Source: Calditrichia bacterium (GTDB lineage: Bacteria; Calditrichota; Calditrichia; RBG-13-44-9; J075). From it: a stretch of DNA of 64,000 nt. Below, piece by piece: positions 7,783 through 17,140 of this stretch. A program made the position numbers and the translations under genes. Where the stretch lies: the NCBI GenBank assembly GCA_028284445.1, contig JANQRS010000030.1:1-64000 (forward strand), read 5' to 3'. The number at the start of each line of letters is the position of its first letter. The stretch's first letter is position 1. Under the pieces are notes generated by a model, which was given only the letters and a program-made list of their open reading frames with translations, was not told the origin of the DNA and did not search any database.

Positions 7783-9618
7783 ATGTCACAGAAAATTGTC
7801 GAATGTGTACCTAATTTTTCAGAAGGCAGAGATAAGAAAATTATTGAGCAAATTACCTCAGCGATTAAATCTGTTGCAGATATCCAGCTACTGTCTGCTG
7901 AGATGGGGGCAGATGTCAACAGAACGGTAGTGACATTCGTGGGGCCGCCGGAAGCTGTGAAAGAAGCTGCCTTTCTGGCGATACAAAAAGCTGCTGAGCT
8001 CATTGACATGCGCGAGCACAAGGGCGCGCATCCTCGCATGGGGGCAACCGATGTTTGCCCATTCGTCCCGGTCAACAATATGACCATGGCAGAATGTGTT
8101 GACATCTCCCGGGCGGTAGGGGAGCGCGTTGGCCGCGAACTAGGCATCCCGATTTATCTCTACGAAGAATCTGCGAGCAAACCGGAATGGAAGAGTCTGG
8201 CCAATGTTCGCGTTGGCGAATATGAAGCGCTGCCGGATAAACTTGGCAAGCCCGAATGGAAGCCGGATTTCGGTCCGGAATCGTTTAATGCCAGGGCTGG
8301 TGCAACTGCCATTGGCGCCCGCGAATTCCTGATTGCCTACAACGTTACTTTGAACACGCGCGACAAGCAATTGGCGATGGATATTGCCTTCGAGCTTCGT
8401 GAAAAAGGCCGTAGTGTTCGTACCGGCAATATTGAACCGGTTTACATGCGCGGGCAGTTGCTGAAATATAAGGAAAATCACTTTCCCAGCGGTGTGGATG
8501 ATTTTGTCGGGAAGACCTTCCGGGAGACTCGCGACTATTGTCAGAAAAATTATGGGTTTGATCCCGCTGATCTATTGGATATGCACGGCTCCGATGTCGG
8601 CAATCCCATTGGTTGGTCGGTGAAGAAGCCCGGCAAATTCAAAAACGTCCGCGCGATTGGCTGGTATGTTGAGGAATACGGCCGCGCGCAGATTACCATC
8701 AACCTGACCAATTACAAGATTACTCCGGCGCATGTTGTGCTGGAAGAGGCGCGAAAGATGGCCCTGGATCGCGGTGTGATTGTCACCGGCAGTGAGGTCG
8801 TTGGTTTAGTGCCCTTTCAGGCAATGTATGAATCCGGCTGCTATTATCTTGAAAAGCAGGGGCGCTCGCGAGGCATTCCCGTTGCTGATGTCATTGAAAC
8901 AGCGATTCACTCGATGGGGCTTGACGATGTTACCCCCTTCGATCCGGCTGAAAAAATTCTTGGGTTAGCGGAATTTTCCGCCAATCCGCTGGTAGAAATG
9001 ACCAGCCGTGCGCTGACGGACGAAGTTAGCCGGGAAACGCCGGCGCCCGGTGGGGGATCAATTGCCGCATTGGCCGGCGGCCTGGGCGCCGCACTCGCTT
9101 CCATGGTCGGTAATTTGACAGTTGATAAGGCCGGATACGAAGCGGTTAGCGGCGACTTGCATGAGCTGGTGGTGAAGGCACAAACGGTTAAGGATCAACT
9201 GATTCTGGCTGTTGATGCAGACACCAATGCATTCAACGGATATATGGAAGCACGCCGGTTACCGCAGTCAACGGCAGCAGAAAAAGACGTCCGGCAGGCA
9301 GCGATCCAGAATGGACTAAAGGAAGCGGTTCTGGTGCCGCTAAAAACGGCTGAGTTAAGCTTTGATGCTCTGAAGCTATGCGTTGAGACGGCTGAGAAGG
9401 GCAATGTCAATTCAGTAACGGATGCCGGCGTTGGCGCCCAAATGGCCCATAGCGGTGTGGTTGGTGGTACCTTAAACGTGCTGATTAACCTGCCGCAGAT
9501 TAAGGATGACACTTTTTGCCGGGAAATGAAAGATCGCTGTGCGGCGCTTGAGGAAAAATCAGCGGATTTGCTCTCTGCTACATTAGAGACCGTAAAATCC
9601 AAAATTGCAAAGATGTAA
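7783..9618 (+). CDS. ftcD: Bifunctional glutamate formimidoyltransferase / formimidoyl-THF cyclodeaminase
   Basis: Last steps of histidine degradation. The enzyme transfers the formimino group from formimino-glutamate to tetrahydrofolate, then releases ammonia to give methenyl-THF. The N-terminal ~300 residues show the transferase pattern (VECVPNFSEGRD, DMREHKGAHPRMGATDVCPF). The C-terminal ~200 residues show the cyclodeaminase pattern (ETPAPGGGSIAALAGGLGAA). The 611-residue fusion parallels the vertebrate bifunctional enzyme. GAGG precedes the ATG. The upstream enzyme HutH is encoded far away at 47053, so the pathway genes are scattered. Confidence 0.93.
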   Translation: MSQKIVECVPNFSEGRDKKIIEQITSAIKSVADIQLLSAEMGADVNRTVVTFVGPPEAVKEAAFLAIQKAAELIDMREHKGAHPRMGATDVCPFVPVNNMTMAECVDISRAVGERVGRELGIPIYLYEESASKPEWKSLANVRVGEYEALPDKLGKPEWKPDFGPESFNARAGATAIGAREFLIAYNVTLNTRDKQLAMDIAFELREKGRSVRTGNIEPVYMRGQLLKYKENHFPSGVDDFVGKTFRETRDYCQKNYGFDPADLLDMHGSDVGNPIGWSVKKPGKFKNVRAIGWYVEEYGRAQITINLTNYKITPAHVVLEEARKMALDRGVIVTGSEVVGLVPFQAMYESGCYYLEKQGRSRGIPVADVIETAIHSMGLDDVTPFDPAEKILGLAEFSANPLVEMTSRALTDEVSRETPAPGGGSIAALAGGLGAALASMVGNLTVDKAGYEAVSGDLHELVVKAQTVKDQLILAVDADTNAFNGYMEARRLPQSTAAEKDVRQAAIQNGLKEAVLVPLKTAELSFDALKLCVETAEKGNVNSVTDAGVGAQMAHSGVVGGTLNVLINLPQIKDDTFCREMKDRCAALEEKSADLLSATLETVKSKIAKM

Positions 9619-9619
9619 A

Positions 9620-11164
9620 ATGAGCGAACTGGCAGACATCAAGCTGAACAATCGCTACCAGCTCAAAAGAGTGCTGGGAGAAGGCGGGTTCGGCACCGTC
9701 TATTTAGCCGATGATGAGCAGAAGGCGATCGAGGTGGTGATCAAGATTGCCCATACTGCCGATGAAGCATTGGCGAGGCGCATCCGGGAAGAAGCTGAGG
9801 GGTTGATGAATCTCAATCACCCGAATATTGTTGACTTCCTTGAGATTGGCCGCACTGATGATGGTCGCCAGTTTTTGGTAATGCGAGATATCAACGGTAT
9901 CTCCCTGGCTGAGATACTCGACCAGTCCGGCCGCTTGCCTATTGCCGATGCCCTGGCTGTTACCAAGGCGATTGGCAGCGCTCTTGCGCTGGTGCATGAA
10001 AAAGGCATTCTGCATCGTGATATCAAGCCGTCGAACATCCTGATTCCGGATGCCGCTGGCGCGCTAGCATTTGAGAAAGCCATGCTTACGGACTTTGGGG
10101 CATTGGGACGCCTGACGGAAGAAGCAGCCGGTGGGGCGACAACCGTGGCCGGTCAGTTTTTTGGCACACCATACTATATGGCGCCGGAGCAGATTCGCGC
10201 AGCAGCGCAAACACCCGCAGCAGATATTTATGGTGTAGGTGTATTGCTCTTCAAGATGATATTTGGTCAGACTCCCTTCCAGGATAGTGAGTCTGTTATT
10301 GCTTTCATCCGTCGGGCTACCAAAGAAGAGATCGAATTTCCGATGTTGCCAATACTGCCCGAAGGCCTGCAAAAACTGATACGGGATTGTCTCCACAAGC
10401 ATCCCGAAGCGCGACCTGCCAACGGCAGTGAATTGCTTAGTCGCCTTGAGCAGGTGCAAATCGAAGGCAGCAAAGCTGGTGCAACCCCGGCGCTGTCACC
10501 CGATCCGCAACCTCCGCGGACCAATGAGGAGGCAGAACACCCGAGTCCCGAAGACAAATTTCTTGCAACGACCGGGATGCGTGAAATTGGCCCTGGCAGG
10601 CCGGCTTCCTCATCGAGAAAATCTTCCAGTTTGTCATGGATAGCGTTCATTGGCGCCGGGATTATTGCTGTCACCGCTGCATTTTATTTTTGGCAGCCGG
10701 TCGGCGGCGCGACTACCTGGCGCATGGGCGGGATTCTCGGTGGCATATTGCTGATATTCGGAGGGATCGGCATTGGTCTCCTGATTCATCAGATTCTCGG
10801 CAACAGCAAAACACAAATTGAAAAAGACGCAGAAGACTTGCTTCTGGGGGCGCAAAGCAGGGCAGCCTTGAGTAAATCTCTGGCGATTGAGGTAGAAGAC
10901 CTGATTGCCCGCTGCGAAAGCATTGATCAACGCATTCTTGGTATCACCATCGTGCAAATGGTTGGCGAGTTTCAGGCAGCGGATTCCTCAAGTGACCGCC
11001 AGGCAGCACTAATGAATGTTGCACAGCTTCTGGAAAAACTCATTGAAAAGCTCTCACCCTGGTATATCCGCAAGGAAAAGACCATTGCATTTGTCGTAAC
11101 TGTCATCGGTATCGTCTCTGGCATCCTGACCATCGTCGCCACGGTGCTGGGCATGTTTGCCTGA
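9620..11164 (+). CDS. Membrane-anchored Ser/Thr protein kinase (Hanks type)
   Basis: About 514 residues. The kinase domain covers residues 10-275: glycine loop GEGGFGTVYLAD, catalytic Lys in VVIKIAH, catalytic loop HRDIKPSN near residue 132, DFG near 156 and the MAPEQ segment. All key residues are present, so it should be active. A Pro/Ser-rich linker follows. Hydrophobic segments are SWIAFIGAGIIAVTAAFYFW, GGILGGILLIFGGIGIGLLI and a C-terminal TIAFVVTVIGIVSGILTIVA, with a soluble helical stretch between the last two. There is no PASTA or other obvious sensor domain. The ATG at 9620 is one base past the ftcD stop; a TTG at 9605 would overlap it. Confidence 0.88.
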   Translation: MSELADIKLNNRYQLKRVLGEGGFGTVYLADDEQKAIEVVIKIAHTADEALARRIREEAEGLMNLNHPNIVDFLEIGRTDDGRQFLVMRDINGISLAEILDQSGRLPIADALAVTKAIGSALALVHEKGILHRDIKPSNILIPDAAGALAFEKAMLTDFGALGRLTEEAAGGATTVAGQFFGTPYYMAPEQIRAAAQTPAADIYGVGVLLFKMIFGQTPFQDSESVIAFIRRATKEEIEFPMLPILPEGLQKLIRDCLHKHPEARPANGSELLSRLEQVQIEGSKAGATPALSPDPQPPRTNEEAEHPSPEDKFLATTGMREIGPGRPASSSRKSSSLSWIAFIGAGIIAVTAAFYFWQPVGGATTWRMGGILGGILLIFGGIGIGLLIHQILGNSKTQIEKDAEDLLLGAQSRAALSKSLAIEVEDLIARCESIDQRILGITIVQMVGEFQAADSSSDRQAALMNVAQLLEKLIEKLSPWYIRKEKTIAFVVTVIGIVSGILTIVATVLGMFA

Positions 11165-11237
11165 ATTTTCACCGCTAAATTCAAAAAAAACATTCGACTT
11201 TCCGCTAAAACTCCCGTATATCTAGATTAAGAATCGC

Positions 11238-11323
11238 AAATTCCAACAGGAAAAATTCCAAAGAGCATAATTCGGTTTGGAATTTTTCCTGTTGGAATTT
11301 TTCCTGTTGGAATTTTGAATTTA
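11238..11323. repeat. Palindromic spacer element, copy 2
   Basis: AAATTCCAACAGGAAAAATTCC pairs with the following TTTGGAATTTTTCCTGTTGG, and a second right half is tandemly duplicated. It is the same family as 7600-7760 and 11841-11966. Confidence 0.85.
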
Positions 11324-11342
11324 TATTTTGAATGGAGGATTT

Positions 11343-11831
11343 ATGAAGTTTTTGGTTTACGCATTATTTGTAGCTTGCCTGCTAACAACACTCGCCTGCG
11401 AAAAGCAGGAGGCTGTTGCCACTGCCGAGGCGCAAGAAGTAGCGAAGGGATTTGATGCTGCCCTGGCGGAAAAAGTGGGTGCTGATCAATACGGCATGCG
11501 CCAGTATGTAATGGCCTTTCTGAAAGCGGGCCCCAATCGCGATCAGGATTCTACACAAGCGATGGCCCTGCAAAAAGCGCATATGGAGAATATTGGCCGG
11601 ATGGCCGAAGAAGGTACCTTATTGCTGGCTGGACCCTTTCTCGATGGTGGTGAACTGCGAGGAATCTACATTTTTGACGTGAAAACCGTGGAAGAAGCAC
11701 GAAAGTTAACAGAAACCGATCCCGCCATTAAGGCCGGCCGCCTGGTAATGGAATTACATCCCTGGTATGGCTCAGCAGCTGTTAAATTGATTAATGAATA
11801 CCACCAGCGGCTTCAGAAAACAGATATGTAA
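11343..11831 (+). CDS. YCII-domain lipoprotein
   Basis: About 162 residues. The N-terminal signal (MKFLVYALFVACLLTTLAC) ends at a likely lipidated Cys, followed by a 30-residue linker. A YCII-like alpha/beta domain follows (QYVMAFLKAGPNR, then LLLAGPFLDGGELRGIYIF, then ARKLTETDPAIKAGRL). The conserved DPAIKAG stretch and the LAGPF loop are typical of the family, whose members are dimeric and probably enzymatic, but usually cytoplasmic. The ATG at 11343 has GGAGG upstream. It lies between two copies of the palindromic spacer element and is probably transcribed alone. Confidence 0.75.
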   Translation: MKFLVYALFVACLLTTLACEKQEAVATAEAQEVAKGFDAALAEKVGADQYGMRQYVMAFLKAGPNRDQDSTQAMALQKAHMENIGRMAEEGTLLLAGPFLDGGELRGIYIFDVKTVEEARKLTETDPAIKAGRLVMELHPWYGSAAVKLINEYHQRLQKTDM

Positions 11832-11840
11832 CAAAAGAGT

Positions 11841-11966
11841 AAATCCCAAATTCCAACAAAAAAGATCCCAAAATTGAGTGATGTCAATCAGGCTTTGGAA
11901 TTTTTCTTGTTGGAATTTTTCTTGTTGGGGATTTCCTATTTGGAATTTATCGCGCTCGCGATTTCC
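11841..11966. repeat. Palindromic spacer element, copy 3
   Basis: AAATTCCAACAAAAAAGATCCC is followed by an inverted right half present twice (TTTGGAATTTTTCTTGTTGG), then GGAATTTATCGCGCTCGCG. It has the same design as the other two copies, with a few substitutions that keep the pairing (CTTGTT instead of CCTGTT). Confidence 0.85.
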
Positions 11967-12062
11967 TTGCGTTTTGCAACTTTCCTGTAATTTCAATAAG
12001 TTGAACCTGCCGCATTTCAATTTCAGACATTTAGAATCCCTCAAACCAATGGAGTAGGTCCG

Positions 12063-15000
12063 ATGATGACGTTCACCAGGTGCTTTCTCTTGGCGTTCTG
12101 CGTTTTTCTGAGCCAGGCATTTTCGGTTGATACCAAAGATACGAAAATGCTGCGAACGCCCGATATTGACAAAAACCATATCGCCTTTGTTTACGATAAT
12201 GATATCTGGATTGCAGATCGCAACGGCAATGATGCCCGCCGCCTGACAACCGCTGAGGGACGGGAATCAAGGCCCCACTTTTCTCGCGATGGCAAAAGGC
12301 TTGCGTTTAGCGCCTACTACGATGGCAATTTAGATGTATACGTGATGCCAATTGAGGGTGGGACGCCTACTCGGCTTACCTGGCACAGCAGTGCAGACAT
12401 TGTCCAGGGTTTTGCGCCCAATGGCGACGTGATCTTTCGCTCTTCCCGCGGAGTTCATACCGGTCGTTTTGCGGAACTGTTTCGCGTCCCAATTTCAGGC
12501 GGTATGCCAGTTCGCATTCCCATTCACAATGCCAATGATGCCCAAATGTCTCCGGATGGAAAACAGATTGTTTTTTCCACGATGAGTCCCGGTATGCGTA
12601 ACCTGCTCCCGCAATGGAAGAACTATCGTGGTGGCACCGCCTCACGGATCTGGATTATGGATCTCGACGATTATGACGTCGTCGAAATTGCCCAACCGGA
12701 CGGTCGCTGCAACGACGTCGATCCCAATTGGATCGGCGATAAGCTCTATTTCAATTCTGACCGCAACGGCGAATTTAACTTGTTCTCATATGACTTGTCA
12801 ACGGGCAATGTGATACAGGTAACTCAGCATCAGGAATTCCCGGTGATGAACGCCAACGGCGGCGATGGAAAAATTATCTATGAGCAGGCAGGTAACCTAA
12901 ACGTATTTGATCCCGCCAACGGCACAACCCGGAAATTGAAGGTGGGAGTGGCGGCAGACTTGCGGGAAGCGCGTCCGCGCTACGTCAGCGATAACAGTTA
13001 CATCCGAAGTTACCACATCTCTCCGAAGGGGAATCGTGCGGTAATCGAATATCGCGGTGAAATTGTGACCGTCCCGGCTGAAAAAGGCGATGTGCGTAAT
13101 ATTACCAATAGTACCGGTGCGCACGATCGTACGCCGATGTGGTCTCCTGATGGCAAGACCATCGCCTGGTTTTCGGATAAGTCTGACGAATACGGTCTGC
13201 ACCTGGCCAGTCAAACCGGTGCGAAAAAGCACCGCTATATCGAATTGAACGGCGCCGGCTTTTATGAAAACCTGAAGTGGTCCCCGGACAGCAAATGGTT
13301 GTCCTTTCGCGATAATTCGAGAACCCTCTACGTTTTGAATGTTGCCAGCGGCAAGGCGCGCAAAGTTGCCCAGCAGCCGTATTATTCGCCCATCGTCACC
13401 ATGAGCCATAATTGGTCGCCTGATTCCAAGTGGTTGGCGTATACCCTGGTGCCTAATGGACTGATTCAAAGCGTATTCCTCTATGCAATTGATGAAGGCA
13501 AGTCTTATCCGGTAACCGACGGCCTCAGCGAGGTTGCAGAGCCGGTTTTTGATGCCGATGGCAAATACCTCTACATGTTGGGATCTACCGATGCCGGGCC
13601 CTTAAAGGACTGGTTTTCCCAGTGGATCTTCGACATGAACATGACCTGGAATGTTTACGTGGCTGTACTCGACAAGGATGCCCCCTCTCCCTTGCCGTTG
13701 GAAAGCGATGAAGTAGAAATTGCGGCGGAGAAGTCTGGCAAGGAAGACGACAAGAAATCTGATGATGAGGAAGATGAAGACAAGAACATCAAAATAGACT
13801 TCGCCGGACTGACCAATCGCATTATCAGCCTGCCGGTGGAAGCAGGACAATTGCATAGCCTGGCAGCGGGCAAAAGTGGAGAAATCTTCTACATTCGTGC
13901 CCGCTCCACTTCCGGTTTTGGTGCATTCGGCGGCAGCGGGGAGCTTCGCAAATTTACGCTTAAAGACCGTGAAGAAACCACTCTTGGCAGTGATATATCC
14001 TCATATGAATTGACGGCTGATGGCGGTAAAGCCCTGTATTTTAGCCGCGGCAGTCTGGCAATTAACGGTACTGGTGGTAAGTTCAAGGCAGGTGAAGGGA
14101 AATTGCCGTTGAACAAAATCAGCGTCAAGATTGATCCGCGTGAGGAATGGCGGCAGATTGTTCGTGAAGCCTGGCGAATTAATCGCGACTATTTTTATGC
14201 CACCAACTATCATGGTCTGAACTGGGAAGGGATCTGGAAAAAATATGAGCCGATGATTGAACATGCCGCAACCCGTGCTGATGTTGGACGAATCATCGCC
14301 TGGCTTGCCGGTGAATTGTCTGTCGGACACAGCTACAGCGGTGGTGGAGAGAGCATTGAATCTCCCGATAGGATTGGTGTTGGCTTGCTTGGTGCCGACT
14401 TTGAGGTAGTGAACGGCCGCTATCGCTTCGAGAAAGTTTATGGTGGTCTGAATTGGCGCCCAAATCTTCGCTCGCCGCTGAAAGCGCCGGGGGTTAATGT
14501 TGTAGACGGCGAATATCTTTTCGCTGTTGACGGCAAGGAAGTTATGGCCGGCGATAACATCTATAAGCATTTGCAAATGCCGCAGCCAAGAACTGTGCGT
14601 CTGAAAGTCGGCCCAAATGCCAACGGCAAAGGGGCACGCGAAGTAGATGTGCAACCGGTAACCAATGATCGCCTTCTGCGCTGGGTTGATTGGGTAGAAG
14701 GGAATATTGCAAAGGTAGATAAAGCGACAAATGGCCGGGTTGCATATGTGCATGTGCCAAATACAGCGCAATCCGGACACGAATATTTCAAGCGCTACTT
14801 TTACCCGCAAGCACATAAGGACGCGATCATTATCGATGAACGCTATAACGGCGGTGGACTGGTAGCTGATTATTACATCGATATTCTTCGTCGCGATTTT
14901 ATTGCCAACTGGGCCACACGTTATGGCAAGGATCGGCCAACGCCGATGGCTGCCATGCATGGGCCGAAAGTAATGATTATTGATGAACATGCCGGTTCCG

Positions 15001-15338
15001 GCGGCGATTTATTGCCGTGGATGTTCCGCAAATTTGATATGGGCACGCTGGTCGGTAAGCGCACCTGGGGCGGTCTGGTAGGGATCCTCGGCTTTCCGGT
15101 TCTGATGGACGGCGGTGGCATCACTGCCCCCAACCTGGCGATCTGGACCGAAGATGGCTGGATTGTTGAAAACGAAGGCGTGCCTCCGGATGTAGAGGTT
15201 GAACAATGGCCGAAAGCGGTGAATGCCGGTGGTGATCCGCAGCTGGAAAAGGCCATTGAAATCGCTTTGCAAAAGCTGAAAGAAAACCCGCCGAAGAAAT
15301 TGGAACGGCCGGATTTCCCGATTCGCGTTCGCCAATAA
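12063..15338 (+). CDS. Tricorn-like S41 protease, exported
   Basis: 1091 residues, the usual tricorn length. A signal peptide (CFLLAFCVFLSQAFS) is followed by a WD40/TolB-like propeller region with repeated SPDGK/SPDSKWL motifs (residues ~30-690). A C1/PDZ region comes next, then the C-terminal S41 catalytic domain. The likely catalytic His is in GELSVGHSYSGGG (about residue 756) and the nucleophile Ser in HAGSGGDLLP (about 979), matching the His and Ser of archaeal tricorn. An acidic-lysine tract (KEDDKKSDDEEDEDK, about residue 560-575) lies in the propeller half. Such proteases degrade oligopeptides; the signal peptide suggests a periplasmic role. GGAG lies before the ATG pair at 12063. Confidence 0.9.
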   Translation: MMTFTRCFLLAFCVFLSQAFSVDTKDTKMLRTPDIDKNHIAFVYDNDIWIADRNGNDARRLTTAEGRESRPHFSRDGKRLAFSAYYDGNLDVYVMPIEGGTPTRLTWHSSADIVQGFAPNGDVIFRSSRGVHTGRFAELFRVPISGGMPVRIPIHNANDAQMSPDGKQIVFSTMSPGMRNLLPQWKNYRGGTASRIWIMDLDDYDVVEIAQPDGRCNDVDPNWIGDKLYFNSDRNGEFNLFSYDLSTGNVIQVTQHQEFPVMNANGGDGKIIYEQAGNLNVFDPANGTTRKLKVGVAADLREARPRYVSDNSYIRSYHISPKGNRAVIEYRGEIVTVPAEKGDVRNITNSTGAHDRTPMWSPDGKTIAWFSDKSDEYGLHLASQTGAKKHRYIELNGAGFYENLKWSPDSKWLSFRDNSRTLYVLNVASGKARKVAQQPYYSPIVTMSHNWSPDSKWLAYTLVPNGLIQSVFLYAIDEGKSYPVTDGLSEVAEPVFDADGKYLYMLGSTDAGPLKDWFSQWIFDMNMTWNVYVAVLDKDAPSPLPLESDEVEIAAEKSGKEDDKKSDDEEDEDKNIKIDFAGLTNRIISLPVEAGQLHSLAAGKSGEIFYIRARSTSGFGAFGGSGELRKFTLKDREETTLGSDISSYELTADGGKALYFSRGSLAINGTGGKFKAGEGKLPLNKISVKIDPREEWRQIVREAWRINRDYFYATNYHGLNWEGIWKKYEPMIEHAATRADVGRIIAWLAGELSVGHSYSGGGESIESPDRIGVGLLGADFEVVNGRYRFEKVYGGLNWRPNLRSPLKAPGVNVVDGEYLFAVDGKEVMAGDNIYKHLQMPQPRTVRLKVGPNANGKGAREVDVQPVTNDRLLRWVDWVEGNIAKVDKATNGRVAYVHVPNTAQSGHEYFKRYFYPQAHKDAIIIDERYNGGGLVADYYIDILRRDFIANWATRYGKDRPTPMAAMHGPKVMIIDEHAGSGGDLLPWMFRKFDMGTLVGKRTWGGLVGILGFPVLMDGGGITAPNLAIWTEDGWIVENEGVPPDVEVEQWPKAVNAGGDPQLEKAIEIALQKLKENPPKKLERPDFPIRVRQ

Positions 15339-15387
15339 AAGCATTCCTCCGATATGCATAAGTCGGAGAGTTTAGTCATAAAAATTG

Positions 15388-15427
15388 AAGGCCGGGTCCT
15401 CCGATTCTTGTCGGAGGACCCGGCCTT
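15388..15427. terminator. Perfect 17-bp hairpin (terminator-like)
   Basis: AAGGCCGGGTCCTCCGA at 15388-15404 and its exact reverse complement at 15411-15427 enclose a 6-base loop. It lies 50 bases after the tricorn-like gene and 119 bases before the decarboxylase gene. Weakly T-containing sequence follows the stem. It is very likely a transcription terminator, though stronger than needed. Confidence 0.75.
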
Positions 15428-15546
15428 AATAATTCTTGTTAATTGCTGGTGCAATATGATCCCGGCACCCTTGTTGGAGATCATACCTGGCAAGAAGCAT
15501 CAGCTGTAAAGTTTGAAATCGACCAAGCGCTCTCGCGGGAGAAAAA

Positions 15547-16968
15547 ATGGATCATAAAACGTTTCGTAAGCACGCCCATAAACTGGTAGATTGGATGGCT
15601 GACTACCTCGAAAACATTGAAGAGTATCCGGTGCGCTCGCAATCATCGCCAGGGGATATTTACCGGCAAATTGAGGCTGCTGCGCCGGAAAACGGACAAG
15701 ACTTTGAGCAGATATTTGCCGATTTTAAGGACATTATCATTCCCGGCATGACCCACTGGCAACACCCTTCTTTCCACGCTTATTTTCCAGCCAATAGCAG
15801 TCCGCCGTCCGTTCTCGCCGAGATGCTCACCGCCACGATGGGCGCGCAATGTATGATCTGGCAGACTTCCCCGGCTGCCGCAGAACTGGAGGCCCGCATG
15901 ATGGAATGGCTGGCTGCCATGAAAGGACTGCCGGAAGGGTTTACCGGCGTCATTCAGGACACTGCTTCAACGGCAACCCTGGTGGCAATTCTGACCGCTC
16001 GGGAAAAGCTCACGGATTTTGCCATTAATCAGAGCGGTTTCCAGGATGGCCAGCGCTTTGCCATTTACTGCTCCCGGCAAACGCATTCTTCAATTGAAAA
16101 GGGCGTTAAGATTGCCGGATTTGGGCGCGAGAGCCTCAGAGCTATTGACGTTGATGAGGCATTTGCCTTGCGTATTGACAAGCTGCGCTCGGCGATTGAA
16201 TCTGATCTTGCAAGTGGCGTAAAGCCGCTTTGTGTGGTAGCAACAATTGGCTCAACCGGCTCCACTGCAATCGATCCCCTGCCAGCCATTGCTGAGCTTT
16301 GTGAGCAGCACGATATCTGGCTGCATGTGGATGCTGCTTACGCCGGCAGCGCGGCTGTTTTACCGGAAATGCGCTGGATGTTTGCCGGCATGGAAAAGGT
16401 TGATTCTTATGTGTTTAATCCCCATAAATGGCTGTTTACCAATTTTGACTGCACGGCGTATTATGTACGCGACCAAGAAGCCTTGATCCGCACCTTTGAG
16501 ATCCTGCCGGAATATTTGAAGACTCGTGAGGGTGGTCAGGTAGATAATTATCGCGATTGGGGAATTCCGCTTGGACGGCGATTTCGGGCGTTGAAGCTGT
16601 GGTTTGTGCTGCGCAGTTATGGCGTAGAAGGTATTCGTGAAAAGCTTCGACTTCATATTGCCTTGGCACAGGCGTTTGCAGCAACGCTGACGTCGACAGC
16701 GGAATTTGAAGTGATGGCCCCGGTGCCGCTCAATACCGTCTGCTTTCGCTGGAAACCGGCTGGTGTGGATGATATCGAAAAGCTTAATCACCTGAACGCT
16801 GAGTTGCTAGAGACCCTCAATCAGAGCGGAAAAGCCTACCTGACGCATACCAAGCTAAATGGCGCATACGTGCTGCGGATGGTCATTGGACAGACAAATG
16901 TCACCGCTGAGCATGTCGAGCATGTCTGGGAATTGATTCGCAAAATTGCGGCGGATATGTCGGTTTAA
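15547..16968 (+). CDS. PLP-dependent aromatic L-amino acid decarboxylase (group II)
   Basis: 473 residues, typical of the group II decarboxylase family (aromatic amino acid, tryptophan or tyrosine decarboxylases). The family N-terminus (FRKHAHKLVDWMADYLENIE) and the TSPAAAELEARMMEWLAAM region are clear. The PLP-stacking and PLP-phosphate motifs are DTASTAT and HVDAAYAGSA. The Schiff-base Lys is in FNPHKWLFTNFDC (about residue 294). The substrate (Tyr, Phe, Trp or DOPA) cannot be set from sequence alone. GGGAG precedes the ATG. The gene stands alone between two strong hairpins. Confidence 0.9.
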   Translation: MDHKTFRKHAHKLVDWMADYLENIEEYPVRSQSSPGDIYRQIEAAAPENGQDFEQIFADFKDIIIPGMTHWQHPSFHAYFPANSSPPSVLAEMLTATMGAQCMIWQTSPAAAELEARMMEWLAAMKGLPEGFTGVIQDTASTATLVAILTAREKLTDFAINQSGFQDGQRFAIYCSRQTHSSIEKGVKIAGFGRESLRAIDVDEAFALRIDKLRSAIESDLASGVKPLCVVATIGSTGSTAIDPLPAIAELCEQHDIWLHVDAAYAGSAAVLPEMRWMFAGMEKVDSYVFNPHKWLFTNFDCTAYYVRDQEALIRTFEILPEYLKTREGGQVDNYRDWGIPLGRRFRALKLWFVLRSYGVEGIREKLRLHIALAQAFAATLTSTAEFEVMAPVPLNTVCFRWKPAGVDDIEKLNHLNAELLETLNQSGKAYLTHTKLNGAYVLRMVIGQTNVTAEHVEHVWELIRKIAADMSV

Positions 16969-16990
16969 GTGCGCAGAAATTAGCTGGACA

Positions 16991-17040
16991 AAAGATCCCC
17001 CCTGTATGTCCCCCCGGGGGGACATACAGGGGGGATCTTT
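16991..17040. repeat. Perfect 50-bp palindrome flanked by 8-bp direct repeats
   Basis: The left 25 bases (AAAGATCCCCCC..., 16991-17015) are the exact reverse complement of the right 25 (17016-17040), with no spacer. TAGCTGGA occurs on both sides, at 16981-16988 and 17042-17049, as a target-duplication-like direct repeat. The palindrome follows the decarboxylase stop by 22 bases and could act as its terminator, ending in TTT. Confidence 0.9.
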
Positions 17041-17140
17041 ATAGCTGGAAGCTTCCAAAAAACTATTTATTCTAAAATAAAGAAAAAATGAAACTTTTTG
17101 AGGCGAACTATCGCTACGCTTAGAGATAAGAGGAGATCAA

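Noticed and set aside
14001-14990. 329-codon minus-strand frame inside the tricorn-like gene
   Set aside because: It lies wholly within a confidently identified gene and has no recognisable features.
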